From Lineus longissimus (taxonomy: Eukaryota > Nemertea > Pilidiophora > Heteronemertea > Lineidae): a stretch of 64,000 nucleotides of DNA. How positions within the stretch are numbered: the stretch's first letter is position 1; each line of letters begins with the position of its first letter. The stretch lies in the NCBI RefSeq assembly GCF_910592395.1, contig NC_088323.1, positions 6,014,001 to 6,078,000 of the forward strand. Reading direction: 5' to 3'. The notes under the pieces are model-generated. The model saw only the letters and a list, made by a program, of their open reading frames with translations, did not search any database and was not told the origin of the DNA. This document shows positions 48,801-62,700 of this stretch, in pieces. The position numbers and the translations under genes were made by a program.

Positions 48801-51800
48801 TACCATTGTATTTAACCAAAAGCAAATTATGCTGTCAGCTGAAAGTTGGTCTTGATAGTATACCTGTCTACACAAAGCAAAGTTGAAATTTGTATTCAGG
48901 TCTTATTCACACACGTCGATATTTTTCCAAAATCAATTTCAAACTTCAATTTTTAACAAACAGCATTGGCCTTTAACTTTACAATTTGACTTTTGAGTGT
49001 CTTTGTTTATAGAAGCCTGAACAAAAAATCACATCTTATATTACGATGATTGCATTGCTTTCATCAGAGAGAAGTGTCAATGCTCTGAAGGATATGATTT
49101 TATTGCACTTTCGTTTGATGCTAGGTGCTAGAATATGATAATTGCAAACACAGGCTATGACTAAATTAGCACTGTCTTCTAATAGCATAGGTTTCACAAT
49201 TCAGTCCTGAGGCAAAACGTTTTAATAGATATCTTGTAGTTGCAGAAGGAGCAAGTGGGGTTGTTGACAGGTTGGTACTAATGATAGTCACAGTGTTCCT
49301 TTAAGTAATAAAAGAAATTTTTATAACTCCTGTTTTCTATTTTTGGCATTTATTTGCTGGGGCAGTGAAGTCATCCCAGGCTCCAAAGTTAACATGTTTT
49401 GCATACATCAGTGCCGGTATGGTCGTTTCTCATGGTGTAACCTTTCAAAAACATTCAAAAAACGAATTGTTGAACACATTTGAACAAATACATACTTCTT
49501 TCAAACTCTTTTTGCAATTAGTTAGCATTTGGTTACATCTTGATGCATCTGAAACTATTTTCAGTCTCATTAAATTTTCACACCTTTTGTAGTTCCGTTT
49601 GTATCCTTGGGCTCCTTTGAAAGAAATCAATACTTTGCCTGCCTATTGAAGCGCCCTTCATGGGCTTTATGTTAAACCTGCAAGGTAAGATGTCTTCAAA
49701 GGCGGACTTTGATATAGGAAAGATGTAAACTTATCACTTTCATATAGAACATTTTTAGGTAGAAAATAAAGGCAAGGAGGTAAGGATACGATTCTATATC
49801 CCAACGTCCCCAGTAGAAAAAAAGGCCACATCCAGGGTTCTAATAGCAATTTTGGCCGAATCTCTTTAAAAAAACACCTGCTGATCAGCAGACTTGTACA
49901 AATCTGATTTGTATGAGTCTGCCCCAGCAAGCCCTGTCCTGTGCACCCCATGTTGACTTGTGTCATGTTTTGTGCCTGCATTTCAAGGCCAACATCCTGA
50001 GCATCCTGTAGCTTGTCACTCTATTGTGATTGTGACAGTATTTGCCTAAATTTAGGTAAAACCTATTAATTTTCGAGGTTTTGATCAAATTAATTTTGTA
50101 AGGGGCAAGCAGCTGCAGCTAGCAAAGTTATCAAATATCATCCGAGCTGACAAAGTCCTGTCAAAGACTTTATCTTGTGTGTGCCAGTTTCCATGACCAC
50201 CACCAGAATCCAAATCAACAGGATTAGACAAAATGAAAATGGCGATCTTTTCCCGATGATCCCAGGATGTTGATAAGCTATGAAAAATTAACTCGGGTTT
50301 GCATTTATTGGTTATCGTTTATCCAATAGAGCTAATCCCATCGAAGCATCATAAAAGTACATAACGCATAGATCAAGTACTTTTACCTCGTCAATAACCA
50401 TAAAACATTTACTAAGTTATAATTCTATATCTGTTTGTATGTGCTCTGTATGTGTGTGCCCCAGTAAACTTTATTACTGGTCTATGAATACCTGGTATGT
50501 ATTGATTGATTTTCCGCAGCTTCCCATAGCGCCGATCTGCGATGTGTATGAAACCACCGACGCCATAGCGTGCAATGCATCACATGTATTAGCCCGGTGA
50601 TAACGTTTATGGAGATAGCGCACAGTGACTTCGGGGCTTGAAGTTATTACAAGATTTGATGTCATTTCTTTGAGATAGCGGGTGATGATGAATTATGGTC
50701 TGCGTTAGGTAATGATTTTAACCCTCTAGGTGCCCAAGGGTGACACTCGACACCACAAGGAGTCTTTCTCATTGGAGTCTGCAAAATTTTCTAATCACTT
50801 GACTAGAAAAGAATTCAAAACTTGTGAATTGTCGAAAGCTTTTTTCATCACCAATCACAGGCTCGCTCAGACTGAGCACTTCATGGAGTGTATGTGACCT
50901 GTAACAGTGGTCCACCTTTAAGGTCTCCATATGACAAGAAAGATCGATTGCTAATTAGAACCTTCAGAACCAGCGTACGCTGAGCTATTACTTTGGGGTT
51001 CGGGTGATTGATTTTGGGATGTGTCTGATAATCTGATCAATACGTTAATGAACTGGGAACTAACAGTCTTCCTGTATCATTATTGAAGGTTTCCACACCA
51101 CAGTTATCGGTTCATGAACCTGGCTCACTGCTTTGGTTCTTAAAATACTTCGCCATAAACGCCGTGTTGAGAAGGAAAAGAACATTGTAAACCAAATTTG
51201 AACGACACTGCACTGCTGTTATCCCATTTGAATCGTTTTTTGTTTAAATCAGCAAAATAATTCTTTTCGTTAACATGAAAATGACTAAGACTATAAAATG
51301 AGCCAGGTTCTATGGTAATACAATGCTGGTCAGATACTCAGTTCGACTAAATGAGCTGGATTATTGTAAGATGAGTCGGGTTCTTTCCAAAGGTATGCCA
51401 TGTCATATTGAGTATAAAACGAGTTCATTGGTACTTTTGGATCACAAGATTTGAGAGATTTCATAGCTCGAAAGAGGTTTCCCAAGTGGGGGTTGTCATC
51501 GTTACTAATGGTGTGCAGGCTCTTCTAAATCTAGTGTAAGTATTAGAGAGGTTCAGATGTTGATCCAAGAATGACTACGAGGTTTTTTTGTCAACTCGAT
51601 AGTATTATTGTTTCCTGGCATACTTACTTACTAAGGGTCTTCATCCCATGTGGAACACAAGGCCACAACATGTTCCCTCTTGGCTGCCCTTGTATCCCAT
51701 GTCAACCCCTTCAGCTCATCGAATATTGTTCTCTTCCAGCTGGCCTTTCAGCAGATTGCTTTCCTCTTTCCTCAGGGAGTCCAATGGGTGGGAGTCTTGG

Positions 51801-54800
51801 ATATGCTGCCTGGCTTCAACACAATGCTTCACTGCATTTTTGACAAAGGATATCACGATTTCTTTCGTCAAAGTGCCACCTCGTTCACATTCTCGGATCA
51901 AAATCTTAACCTCTCTGCAGTACAACTATAGATTAGTGTGTTCAGTAGTAAACATGAGTAATCATATCATTGGAGGACTTGGAATCATTTCTCCGGCAAG
52001 CCAACAGGCCAGCACACCTGACCAGCATCAGAAATTGACCGTCAATTGCCATTTCACACCTTTTTCTTTCCTTGCCTATGTCCTCTGCATGATATATCAC
52101 AACTTCATTACCCCAATATAACCAACAAGGGAATCGATATAGCGTGGCTGGCGCCATTTTTGTCTCTCATAGGCTATCAGACATAAAATGTCCCGTTGGA
52201 TGTTAATCTTGATGCTTGTTTGACAAGGGTCAGGAATGAAGTGCCAGTGTCTAAGCCTTTGGTGCAGTTGTTTGTATTTTTGTGCAGCTTTCGTCCCTTA
52301 TTTTCAGGGAGACTGCAGGCGGGCACTGGGTGGGCTAGGTTTGGTTTTGGGATTTCCCAATAGGCGTCTCTGTAGTATCTCGCAGAGCATCGAGAACCAT
52401 CCACGCTTGCACATGTATGAGGAATATTTTTGAATGCTCAGAGGATGTGTCTGGAGCACATTTAATCAAGGTGAATTATTAACCACATGTTATCTTGTAC
52501 ATGTAGGCGAAATGTTTTTATGAGGAAAATACGCTTCACTGGAGTTGCGTTAACAAAATGTTATTGGAAAAGGACAGGAAGGGGACGGATGTTTTGTCAC
52601 CATATGCAGTAATGTAATTAGATATGAACGTACATGGAAGGAAAAGTTCATTTCAACTTGTCAAAACTTCTTTGTTAAATATCTGCCCCAAATATCACCC
52701 CCTTCTCAGATATCACAATGATCAGATGTTGAAACTTGACTTTGAGATTATTTCGTAACCATTGTTTCTATCGCAGTGAAATATTGATGAAACCAGACAA
52801 CACGTTTGGGATCAGTACTTTAAGTTAAGTAACCAATGGCATAGTTGCCAAGCTGTCGTCTGCCCAGTCACCTTTCACCCTAAAGTGGTAGTTCCCATCA
52901 TCAAATTTCACATAAAATGGAAAAGTTCAAACAGTGTGTTCTGGCTTTGATGATCTTACAGTGTAATTTGTCATGACTTTTGTTTTATTGCATAAATTCT
53001 TTGGTAATAGTTATTAAAGCGGTTGATGTGCAATTTGTTTTTTCAGTTTCCATATACACCACCCTTGCCGTAGGCTATGATGTATCTTGTCACCTTTGGT
53101 TTCAACTCATTTAATACCCGAGTATCTAGCAGAGGTGTCATGTTCATTACTTTACTAACCTTCTGATATCATAATATCATGATCGAAAATAGCCGCCTGC
53201 CAACTTATTTACATGTATGTTGGGTAACTTTGATGTGTGTCTAGCAGTATAGCCGGTGGTCTTTGTCATCTGCAAGGCTGTGGTCAATGTAATGCCATCA
53301 TTAGTATGGTCAGAAATGGCCAAAGCTCTCATAGATTTCATATGAGACCACTGTCACTGTTATGTTTTACTCCAGTTTGTCATGATAAAATGTTGGTGTA
53401 GTTGGCGCTGACTATAAACTGCACTGATGTGCACTAAAATATTGCTATGCTATGATAACCTCAGAAAAATACGACTATGTCCTTCAATAGGTTCATCAGT
53501 GCTTGCTGAGCCATACCAAGATCCTAAGTATAAAAAATAATGATGGGTGCACAATTCCTTTTACTGGACACTGAACAAAGGTCAATGTCATTTTCAAACG
53601 GAAATGTACCGTTCTAATTGTTCTTCCGATGTTACGCACATAACGTAATGAATCACACATCGATTTCGTGAGATTATCAGCGTCGATACGTCACTTGTCC
53701 GACTGTATCCGATACGTGATCAATTAGTTCAGTGAGAGCTGGCCTTCTGGGACCGTTTGATGGCGGGAGAGGAAAGCAGATTAGCGTTGATAACGTGACG
53801 TGACTGACCGGACTTCTGATGTTGACTTGGATGAGAAAATTCTCCCTTGAAATATTGTCAGAGGAACATGGTACACATGTACTGAAAACCGCCGAATTTT
53901 GGCTGGTTTTTTTACGCACATTTGTGAAAAACTGTTATGCAATTGTAAAGCAGTTACGGGGATTGGAGTCAAACACGAAGTCTTTCGATTATGACCCATC
54001 TTTCTAGCTTTACAACACATCAACCCAGTATCAACAGTAGTCACGACACCAAGTGTGCCAGGGCTAAGCACCTTGCAAATAAGTGCTTTTCTTCATTGTG
54101 GCCTGCGATTGGCGTGCGACAAAGAGATATCTCCTCTGGAGGTAAAACCGACAACCACTTGATTTTTATATTGATTACGGGTTCCTACGATTGCCAATTG
54201 TTGTCGCCTTTACCTGCGATGACCGCGGCAGATGAGCGATTATTGTCGCATGCAGTATGATTGCAGTTGGCTTCGATTCAAATTGGTCATTTGCAGAGCG
54301 CTTACCCTCTGATGCTGCAACTCCCTCGCGTTAAATACCATCTCCCCCATTAGTGTTTTTAATGAGATATAAAACTAAAATAACATTTCACGGGTGATGG
54401 GTCGTCTATTGATTCTACTTCAGATGACATTTTTGCAGAAATGATGATAAACGAGACCAAAAAGAAACGGTTTGCTATCATAGGGTTATGATGTGAAGTG
54501 TAAGGATTGAGTTAGATATCCCACAGTAGATGTTGTGGTGGTTTGCTTTGATGTTGTTGGTGGCTGGTTCCTACAAAGTAGGTCATCAAAGAGTTGGGTT
54601 AGGATAGATATCGGAGCTGACCAAGACCTATGTCTTATATAAGGTGCATCTGGTATATTGTTATAAAACAATATGCAGCGGTAACGCTTCAGATTAACTG
54701 GGTCCAAGGAGACATATTGGAAAAAAGCCATGGTGACCAGTGACCATGGCGATCTGCCTCAACGAGAACCCCATTCACACAATTCATTTCTATTTCATCG

Positions 54801-57077
54801 CTCCCCTTCCACATTATGGTCAAGAATTTCATCCCTTCTCCCGATTTTGGCTGTGACTAGGAGCCCCGTGGAACCACATTGGGAAAAACCTTATGGTGAC
54901 CATAGTGATAAGTATCTGGTACCCATACCATTTACACATTGCTTTGCTCTGACTGTAAGCCGTATTTACCCTACAATCTGTAGCTACCCTAAGTACATAA
55001 CATGACATTGATTTCACGATCGGCGATGTTGTAGCTTGTAATGTTGAGGCTCATAGAATTGGAATTGGTAAACATATCAGTCATATTTGTATTTACTTGT
55101 GTTATCATGATAGTTCGTGACATTAGTGTATCACTGTCGCACACTAAAAGCATTGGCCTTACCTCAATGTTGTAATGACTTAGAAATGAGAAATTTATTT
55201 CAGTCGACATTTCTAAGGTATCAATTCGATGACTTCGTCGTTAAGCTCAGTGCAAATGAGCAATTTCAGTCCCTGCCCGTGTCCATGACAACATGACGAT
55301 TGTGGTTGTGGCATTTTTCAGGGTGACCCACCCTATCTTGGCAGCTTACCAACTTACCTTGAAAACGGCCACCCTACCTTGCTCTAGAATTTTGTAAAGG
55401 GTTTCTATCAGGCCAATCTACCTTAAATTGCTGGCCTGAGCCTTCCTTGTGTGGACACTGGAAAAACCTTTTGAATATCAAGGGCACCACCCTACCTTCA
55501 GAAAACCCTGTGGAGAAGCCTGTTTTCTAATATCCGTGCAATAGAACCTACAAACGTTTTCCTATATCTGCAGCAGCGATAACGATGAGAACTTTCCAAT
55601 ATCAACAGACCCAAACAAAAAATCCAACTTTCTCAAAATTCTATGAAAACAATATAAAACGATAACATTTTCCAAACTAGGAAAATTGAAATACTGCAGA
55701 ATTATTACCAATGAAATTGACACGCAAGTACTTGTGTTGGTCTCATCCTGTCTTGGTGTAGCCTCGAGCCACAAGTATTGGTATTCACTCGTAAAAACAT
55801 TTCCGATACTACATGATCTATATTGATGTAGCTAGTGCTGCAGTGTGAATACCTAATGAGTGGAACGAGATGTTTTGCTGGTTCTTGATGGTATGTCGGG
55901 CTGTTCAGAGATTAAGGAAAGTTTCTATATGGATGTGGTATTGCCGTTTGCCGTGGAAACCTGGAACAATAATTTGTATCATCCTCTAGTCCTGAACCCA
56001 AGGTTGAGACATTGCCAATTTTTTTGAGGATTTCTGTTTTGTTCCTTCTAAAGAGAGCTTAAGTTGACAACAGAAACCGACAGATCTATTCCTCAGGTCA
56101 CTTTAGAACTTGGAATTTTAGAAATAGGACAAAAACAACCATTTTCGGAGTTCTGGACACTGTCACATCCCTGAAACCCAGGGATGCCAAAGTTGGCTAT
56201 TTTAGAACACAAAAGGGCTATTTTATGACTGAACATGCCAAAAACATGCCTAAAACAGAAGCCCTCTTTTCAGCAAATGGCAGTAGGTACAAAAACCTAT
56301 AAGTGGTCTTATCCTGGTAACGATATGAACACCATAAGGCCTGTAAGCCGAGACAGAGGAGAGAAGGTTTCCATGGAGAACTAGGAAGGTTGCGGACTGT
56401 CGTTACCTTGATGTATACCTCTGAGAGGGGTTCACTTATCAAAATTCATTGAAAGAACACTTTGGCACGATTAAATTGCCTGTTGTACGCTTTCATGAGG
56501 TCAGTTTACCTTTTGAAGGTGCAATACCAAACCTTGCAACTGGTAAAATCAAACGATAAAGAAAAAACAAAGATAGATGCACGTCAAAACTAGCTACATG
56601 TATGCTATCTAGTTTTTGAACACATTGGTTCTGGTAACAATGGATGTTTATTTCTCCGGAATATGACTGACTTTGGTTTCAAAAGTCCTGATATCTATTT
56701 TCAAAGCTTTGAGAAAAACAGCTATCATGACATTATCAAGATTTCCAATAGTAAGGTACATTTACAGCGGTTAGCATTTGAATCTTAACGGTTTTGCTGA
56801 GAATGACAAAAAGGTGAGGGTTCTTTGGTACACCCTTTGCCAGCATCATTGACATTTTTATTTACAATTTTTTTAACAACAAACTCTTGCAAAATATTTA
56901 GAAATAGATGTAACCATTGTTGATCGGCTCTGTAACACAGCAGATGTTGTATTGGTAATTTCTGTGGGATGGGCTTTACTTTATGCCTGGTGTTTCTGAA
57001 GGTTCAGGTGCAGGTGAATCAAATTGAATATAATGGTTTTGCTCCTGCTGAGAAAAATTGCATTTGCAGCAATTAGT

Positions 57078-57395
57078 TCTTCCTTTGATAACTGGCATAA
57101 TGAGGATCAGATATTTCTTCCTTTGATAACTGGCATAATGAGGATCAGACATTTCTTCCTTTGATAACTCAAATCGAGGATCTGATGGTTCTTCCTCTGA
57201 TAACTGGCATAATAAGGATCAGACATTTCTTCGATAACTGGCATAATGAGGATAAGACATTTCTTCCTTTGATAACTGCCGTAATGAGGATCTGACATTT
57301 CTTCCTTTGATAACTCAAATTGAGGATCTGATAGTTCTTCCTCTGATAACTGGCATAATGAGGGTCTGACCATGTTTCCTTTGATAACTGCCACC
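57078..57395. repeat. 36-38-bp minisatellite
   Basis: About nine copies of ttcttcctttgataactggc followed by ataatgaggatcagacat, starting near 57081, 57119, 57157 and 57193 and continuing. Two variant units alternate, one with aactggcataatgagg and one with aactcaaat(c/t)gagg. A stray related copy lies near 57715-57760. Confidence 0.85.
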
Positions 57396-59601
57396 ATTGT
57401 TTTCAGAGAAATTTGTTCAGATTTTGTGAACCAAAGCAATGAAACAAACAGTATTTCCATCCTTAAGCACATCAATCTTTTGATCAAAGTGCAAGAAGAT
57501 AAGTACACTAATAGAAATCTGAGTCTTCTAATTTATTTTCATGTCTCGCTCAAATAACGCTAAAAATCAATGATAATAATTGTATGGTGTCTGGTGGTTT
57601 CAGGTCGATCAGCCAGGCGAAAGTAATATGTTATTGTTGGTCGATTATTACATGTTTGAGTCTGGTTCTTCATTGTTATATAGACAATTTGCTAAAATAT
57701 CAATTTTGATAACACCTTTTGATAACTGCCATAATGAGGATCTTGCTGTTCTTCCAAATGATAAAGGCATGCTTTTGGAGGATGTCTGTCCATGTCTGAT
57801 ACCTGACCCATATCGATTGGACTCCGACACATAGACCAGCCTCCTCCTCTTTACTGAGGTCAATGCACGGCATTATGTACAAAGTCTATCACTCCGAAAA
57901 ATTTGCTAATGAATTGGCTCATGTAACTTGTCACATTGTCCGGCTTCAAGAGATTAAAGCCAATGAAAAAGGGTTATCGCTTCAACCTTTCCTGTATGGG
58001 TCAGTCGTTGTTGATTAGTCTATCAAACGTTGCATTAGTCACTCTGATGAAGAGCCTGGTGTGAGCTTTGCTGTTGGCAGGTCACAGTCAGGACAGCGAT
58101 ACCACCCCAGAGAGTCAACACGTCAGGCGTGATACTTAAGTTTGTTGGATGAGTGCACATATCTTATCCTGTACTCACTTTTAATGACCCCTACTCGACA
58201 GAGGGTTACATATGATGGCCATGTAACCGAATCAAAAATGAAATGTTTTTATCTCACACTTGATTCTGCACAATTGTTCTGTCTCGAAGGGCTTTACACT
58301 TAATCCATAGCCTACTGATAAAAACCTAGCTGTAGAACCCGAGGAGCTCACCTCTAAAACCTTTTGATATCAGAAGAACAGACAATGTCAGGATAATCCA
58401 GGTCCAAAAGAAGTCTCCCCGTGGCCTGCCACTATGAAAGCAATATCCTGTAAGCCAAAGGAGGTTGTTATTATCAGGTTTATTCTTACATACGCACTTA
58501 GCCCGGTTCATGACCAATAGTACTCAGTGATAACCTTTAGATGTGATAGTTGGAAAAGTTGCTTTAGGTTACAAGATGTCTGGTTTCTTTAAACCAGGGT
58601 GGTTAGACTTCCGTTGCATGAGAACTTTTGCTTCTTTCGTTTTCATTGTCATCGAAATATGGCTTGAGTAGTGGTGTAAGTATTAATGATGCTATTCGGA
58701 AAGAACCCTCCAAAACAGTATCATTTTGTGGAAGCAGCTGTTTTGATGTTTTAGGTGTAAGATTTGTCTGAAGCTTGTTATTAAAAGTGTCTTGAGATCT
58801 GGTTGACATATAATGTGTTCAGCAGCCAGACCAACTTAACTGAGCATTTTTCTGCACTGGAGTTTGTACAGGAAATGAGAAAGTACCTATTTGTTGGAGG
58901 TGAAAATGTAAGAAGACTAAAATGCTGGTCATGCCAAATTCACTTTAACAACATAAGATACTTAGAAACTTTCAATGCCATACCCTTACCAGTAACTCAT
59001 TCTGCTCCCCTCCCCAAAGAAGAAATATTGTGCCATGTTAGAAAGTTGGCTTATGTCTATGGTATGCTCCCTTCTACATGCTGACATAAGCTTTAACAAA
59101 TAATATCAGTATCAAAGTATTTGAGTGGTGGATGACCGTTAGAGGCTGCTCCCAAATAAGCAACTTGCTGAATACAGCAATATCACTTTCCTTGGATGGG
59201 GAACTCGATCTGTTGGTTTCTTACCTGACGTAAAGGATGCATTCCTGGATGGCAAGAGACCAACGAGGTAGGTGATGGCAAAGTGACATAATTGCAGCTC
59301 TTTTGGAGGGAAACCGAGGCTAAGCAGCGAAAGACCAAAAGGTGACTAAAGAAGACCATGGATTAAAAATTGCTCCTGTGGATCAATGATGAGCGAAATA
59401 TGGGTCTAGGCTAGACCTAGTCTGTAGCTGTTGATGAAGGAGAGTGTCGAAGATACTGGTACAGTGGTGGATGAAACAACCAGTGGAAGCCCAAGAGGGC
59501 TCACTGGTTTGTATGTTCCAGCAACCATGGATAAATAGTTAATTCAGACAATGGTAATTCTCTATTGTCATGGTTCTGAACTATTTAAGGCCATATAGCT
59601 C

Positions 59602-59710
59602 GGGGGGGGGGGGGGTGAGAAGGTTAATGCCCCTCCAAGAGTAACAAAATGTCTTTTTATGCAGATGTTGGTTGATTTCCAGATGACGCAGAACCCCCCC
59701 CCCCCCCCCC
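59602..59710. repeat. Poly(G)14 ... poly(C)17 inverted pair
   Basis: Fourteen G at 59602-59615 and seventeen C at 59694-59710 on the same strand, 78 bp apart. Confidence 0.9.
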
Positions 59711-62700
59711 ATGACAAAAAAGCTAGCTACGGGCATGCTGCTTCCTCAGTAGATTTGCTTTTGATGAGTTGTGACAAAATGAAATACTAGACATACATAG
59801 AAAAAAAACCCTCGGATTATCAGTTCCACGATATATCATCTTTTTGTCCTTGATAGGAGTCTGATGACATTGCTACACTGTTGATATTAGAGAAGAAAAG
59901 TTTAATGAAAGGGGATCATCAAGGTCGCCGTTCTTTATGCTGCAATCTGATTGTTTTTCAGTAATATCATTGTTCTAACTTCGAAGGTAAAGGTCGCATT
60001 GCCTATGTGATAATTTCAGTGTTAAAACTTATTGGCTTGTGTTGCGAGCCAAAGATACCTGAAAACATTCTAAAAAACAATATTTTCGTGCTTATGTAAT
60101 TCTATCTCTCGCCTGCGTTGGGTAAGCCGAAAGTTTTGTGAAAAGAATATGACTTTTATTGGCCTCCCTGAAAGCTTATAACTGAGCTGTTGAAATTCAT
60201 TCCACCACTTTAAAATAGGGCCCCTTTGCTCCATCTAGTATCACCAGTGCCAGCCGGTTTGTGTTTCTGTTGAGGTGATTCATGTGACAGCACAGTTCAT
60301 GTGACACCCCACTGTATGATTGTGAAATCTCCAGCATTATCACATTTCAAATAACTTGCCTCGTCCTCTTTGAACCATTTTAAACCACCATAGTTTTTTT
60401 CTTTTGATTTTTGCACAAATTAATTTTTTTATTGGAAAAACCAGGAAATTTTGTTGTCTGCCAAAAATAAGAAGTGTGAAAATTTGAATATCTTTAGAAA
60501 TTTTTTCAAATCACAAAATAAGGCATAAACATTTTAAGGTTGACAAAAATAGCATTGCCAGCTCTTGTTGCTCAACTGTTGCCTCAAAACAAGATATCTG
60601 ATAATCTTTGAAGTGTCGAGACAAGTTTTGCTGATGGTAGACCTTGATCTTTTGTAACACATTTTTCAAAGCTTGAGCATTTGAAAAATGATATCTTTCA
60701 AAGTTAAAGCGATAATGGCTGTCACCAAGCTGGTAAATTCTCAATAAAAAGGATTACTAGTGAAATGTCAAGGCTGGGTTTGCAGATGGCAGACGTTGAC
60801 ACTTTGTAAGAAATTTTTCATTCTCAGCAATGCTTTTGTAGGATGATATCCTTTAGAGCTCAAGCGGATAACCTCTTGATGAAAAAGTTTTCAGAGTTTG
60901 TAAGTGATAGATTTGATATGCAGATAAATACGTAAGGTAAGATCATGATACACCCTGGACGAGTATAGCCTGAACATGCTGAATGAAAAGGTTCCTTGTA
61001 TCTGGTGTCTATTCAAAGACCCCACCAAGTGAGAAACATAAATAGCTTGCCTGGACTCTACCTCTGGCTAAAGACTTTGTTGTGAAGTTTTGGATAAGCA
61101 GCACCTAATTGTACCTCCCACTTTGCATTTTTGGTTGTGGGAAAAGCATATGATTTCTAGAATAAAACCTTACAAATAGTTTCAGGTCCCAGCGGGTTAA
61201 TAGTCCAGCATCAATAGAGCTTCGATTACCAATAATAATGACAGTCAAAGCAAGTTTACTAACAAGATAATTCTGATCTAATCACGGCATAGTGAGTCAG
61301 AAAGGAAAGGAAGTGCAAGTCACAAGATTTCAAGATGAAACACATCAGAAAATCACCACAAATTATGCAGCAGTCAGTGTAAACCTTGCATCCCCTTGTT
61401 CAGGGGTCAATTACACATCCCACTGTATTATATTGTGTCGCAAGAAGACTTTTCATTTGAATCGCACGTTGTTATGACCCACAATGCATTGCAGTGCAAA
61501 GCCAGGGTGATTTAAGAGTTTAAACTTCAGCGAGGTATGGGTATCCTTTATACAGTGAAGTCTTTATTCCTAGCCTTCCCGGAAATTCCTGAGCACACTT
61601 CCAAAATCACCGAATATCCCCGACGGTTCCAACATAACGAAAGATGACGTTAAATGAAACAAAAGCATCCACATGTCAACAAGACAGGCGAGACGTGGCC
61701 TTGCTAGTTGATACTTGTGAATAACCATGACATCCATTATATCTTTATGTACTCCTGATCAATAGCTTCACCAGTCTTTATCACATGACAACTGTTGAAG
61801 ATATTGATCAGGGGTAAGCAATAGCCTTGTGCTCTATGGTCGGTAGTGAACTCAAAAGATAATACTAATAGCACATTGCTCGGTTTGTTTGACCCCTATT
61901 ATTTAAAGGGAGACTATTAGCAAAAGTTTTGCATCCTTCTTCTTCAGCATTCACTCCGCACTTTGAGGTGTTAATCCTCAGAGAGTATTCCTATTCCAAG
62001 GCGGGATGAGTGTGCCACTACGATTAGGGCCTCAATTGGGTTTATTGGCTTGAGGTAGAGTCCAAATTTCTGAATACACCACTTGACGATACGATAGCTT
62101 ATGCAAGTCTCAAAATATAGTGACCAGGATAAAATCTTTGGCACTGTCGATGACATCACAATTTCTTACTTCGTCCATAACAACTTCGCTGCCCAAGCTT
62201 GAGGTATTCTCCATCTTGTCATAAGGTATCTTTAGTGCTGGTATTGACGGAAAAGAAAACTAACAATTCCCCCCTCAGCAGTCTCTTTTTTTGAATCCGC
62301 CATTTTGCCATCGTATGGACTTGCTGATTGCTTTCTGGCTCTTGCGATATTAATTGCTGCTGTAATGCGAGATGATAGATGAGAAGTCGTCATGCCTTTG
62401 GGTTGAATCTATCTAATTGGAAACTGGTGACAATAGCCCATACATTGCTTTATTTCTTGGTTTACAGGATAGACGACCTTGAATTTTGGGACTTAACTTC
62501 AAAAGAATAACAAGAGTGGGAAATTTGGGTTTTGTGAGGTGTTTAATCTTTATACTCACAACTGGTGAGGAATGTTTATATACATTTGAGTTACAAATCA
62601 ACTTCACAGTGCTTAAATGATATTTTAAAGACACTTTGAATACATATGGACGGTGTTGTCGGTATGAGTTGCTTCACCAGACACCACTCTGGTAGAGTTG

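Noticed and set aside
58803-59084. 93-codon frame (MRKYLFVGGENVRRLKCWSC) as an exon or gene
   Set aside because: No family signature, no supporting splice sites and no partner exon nearby.
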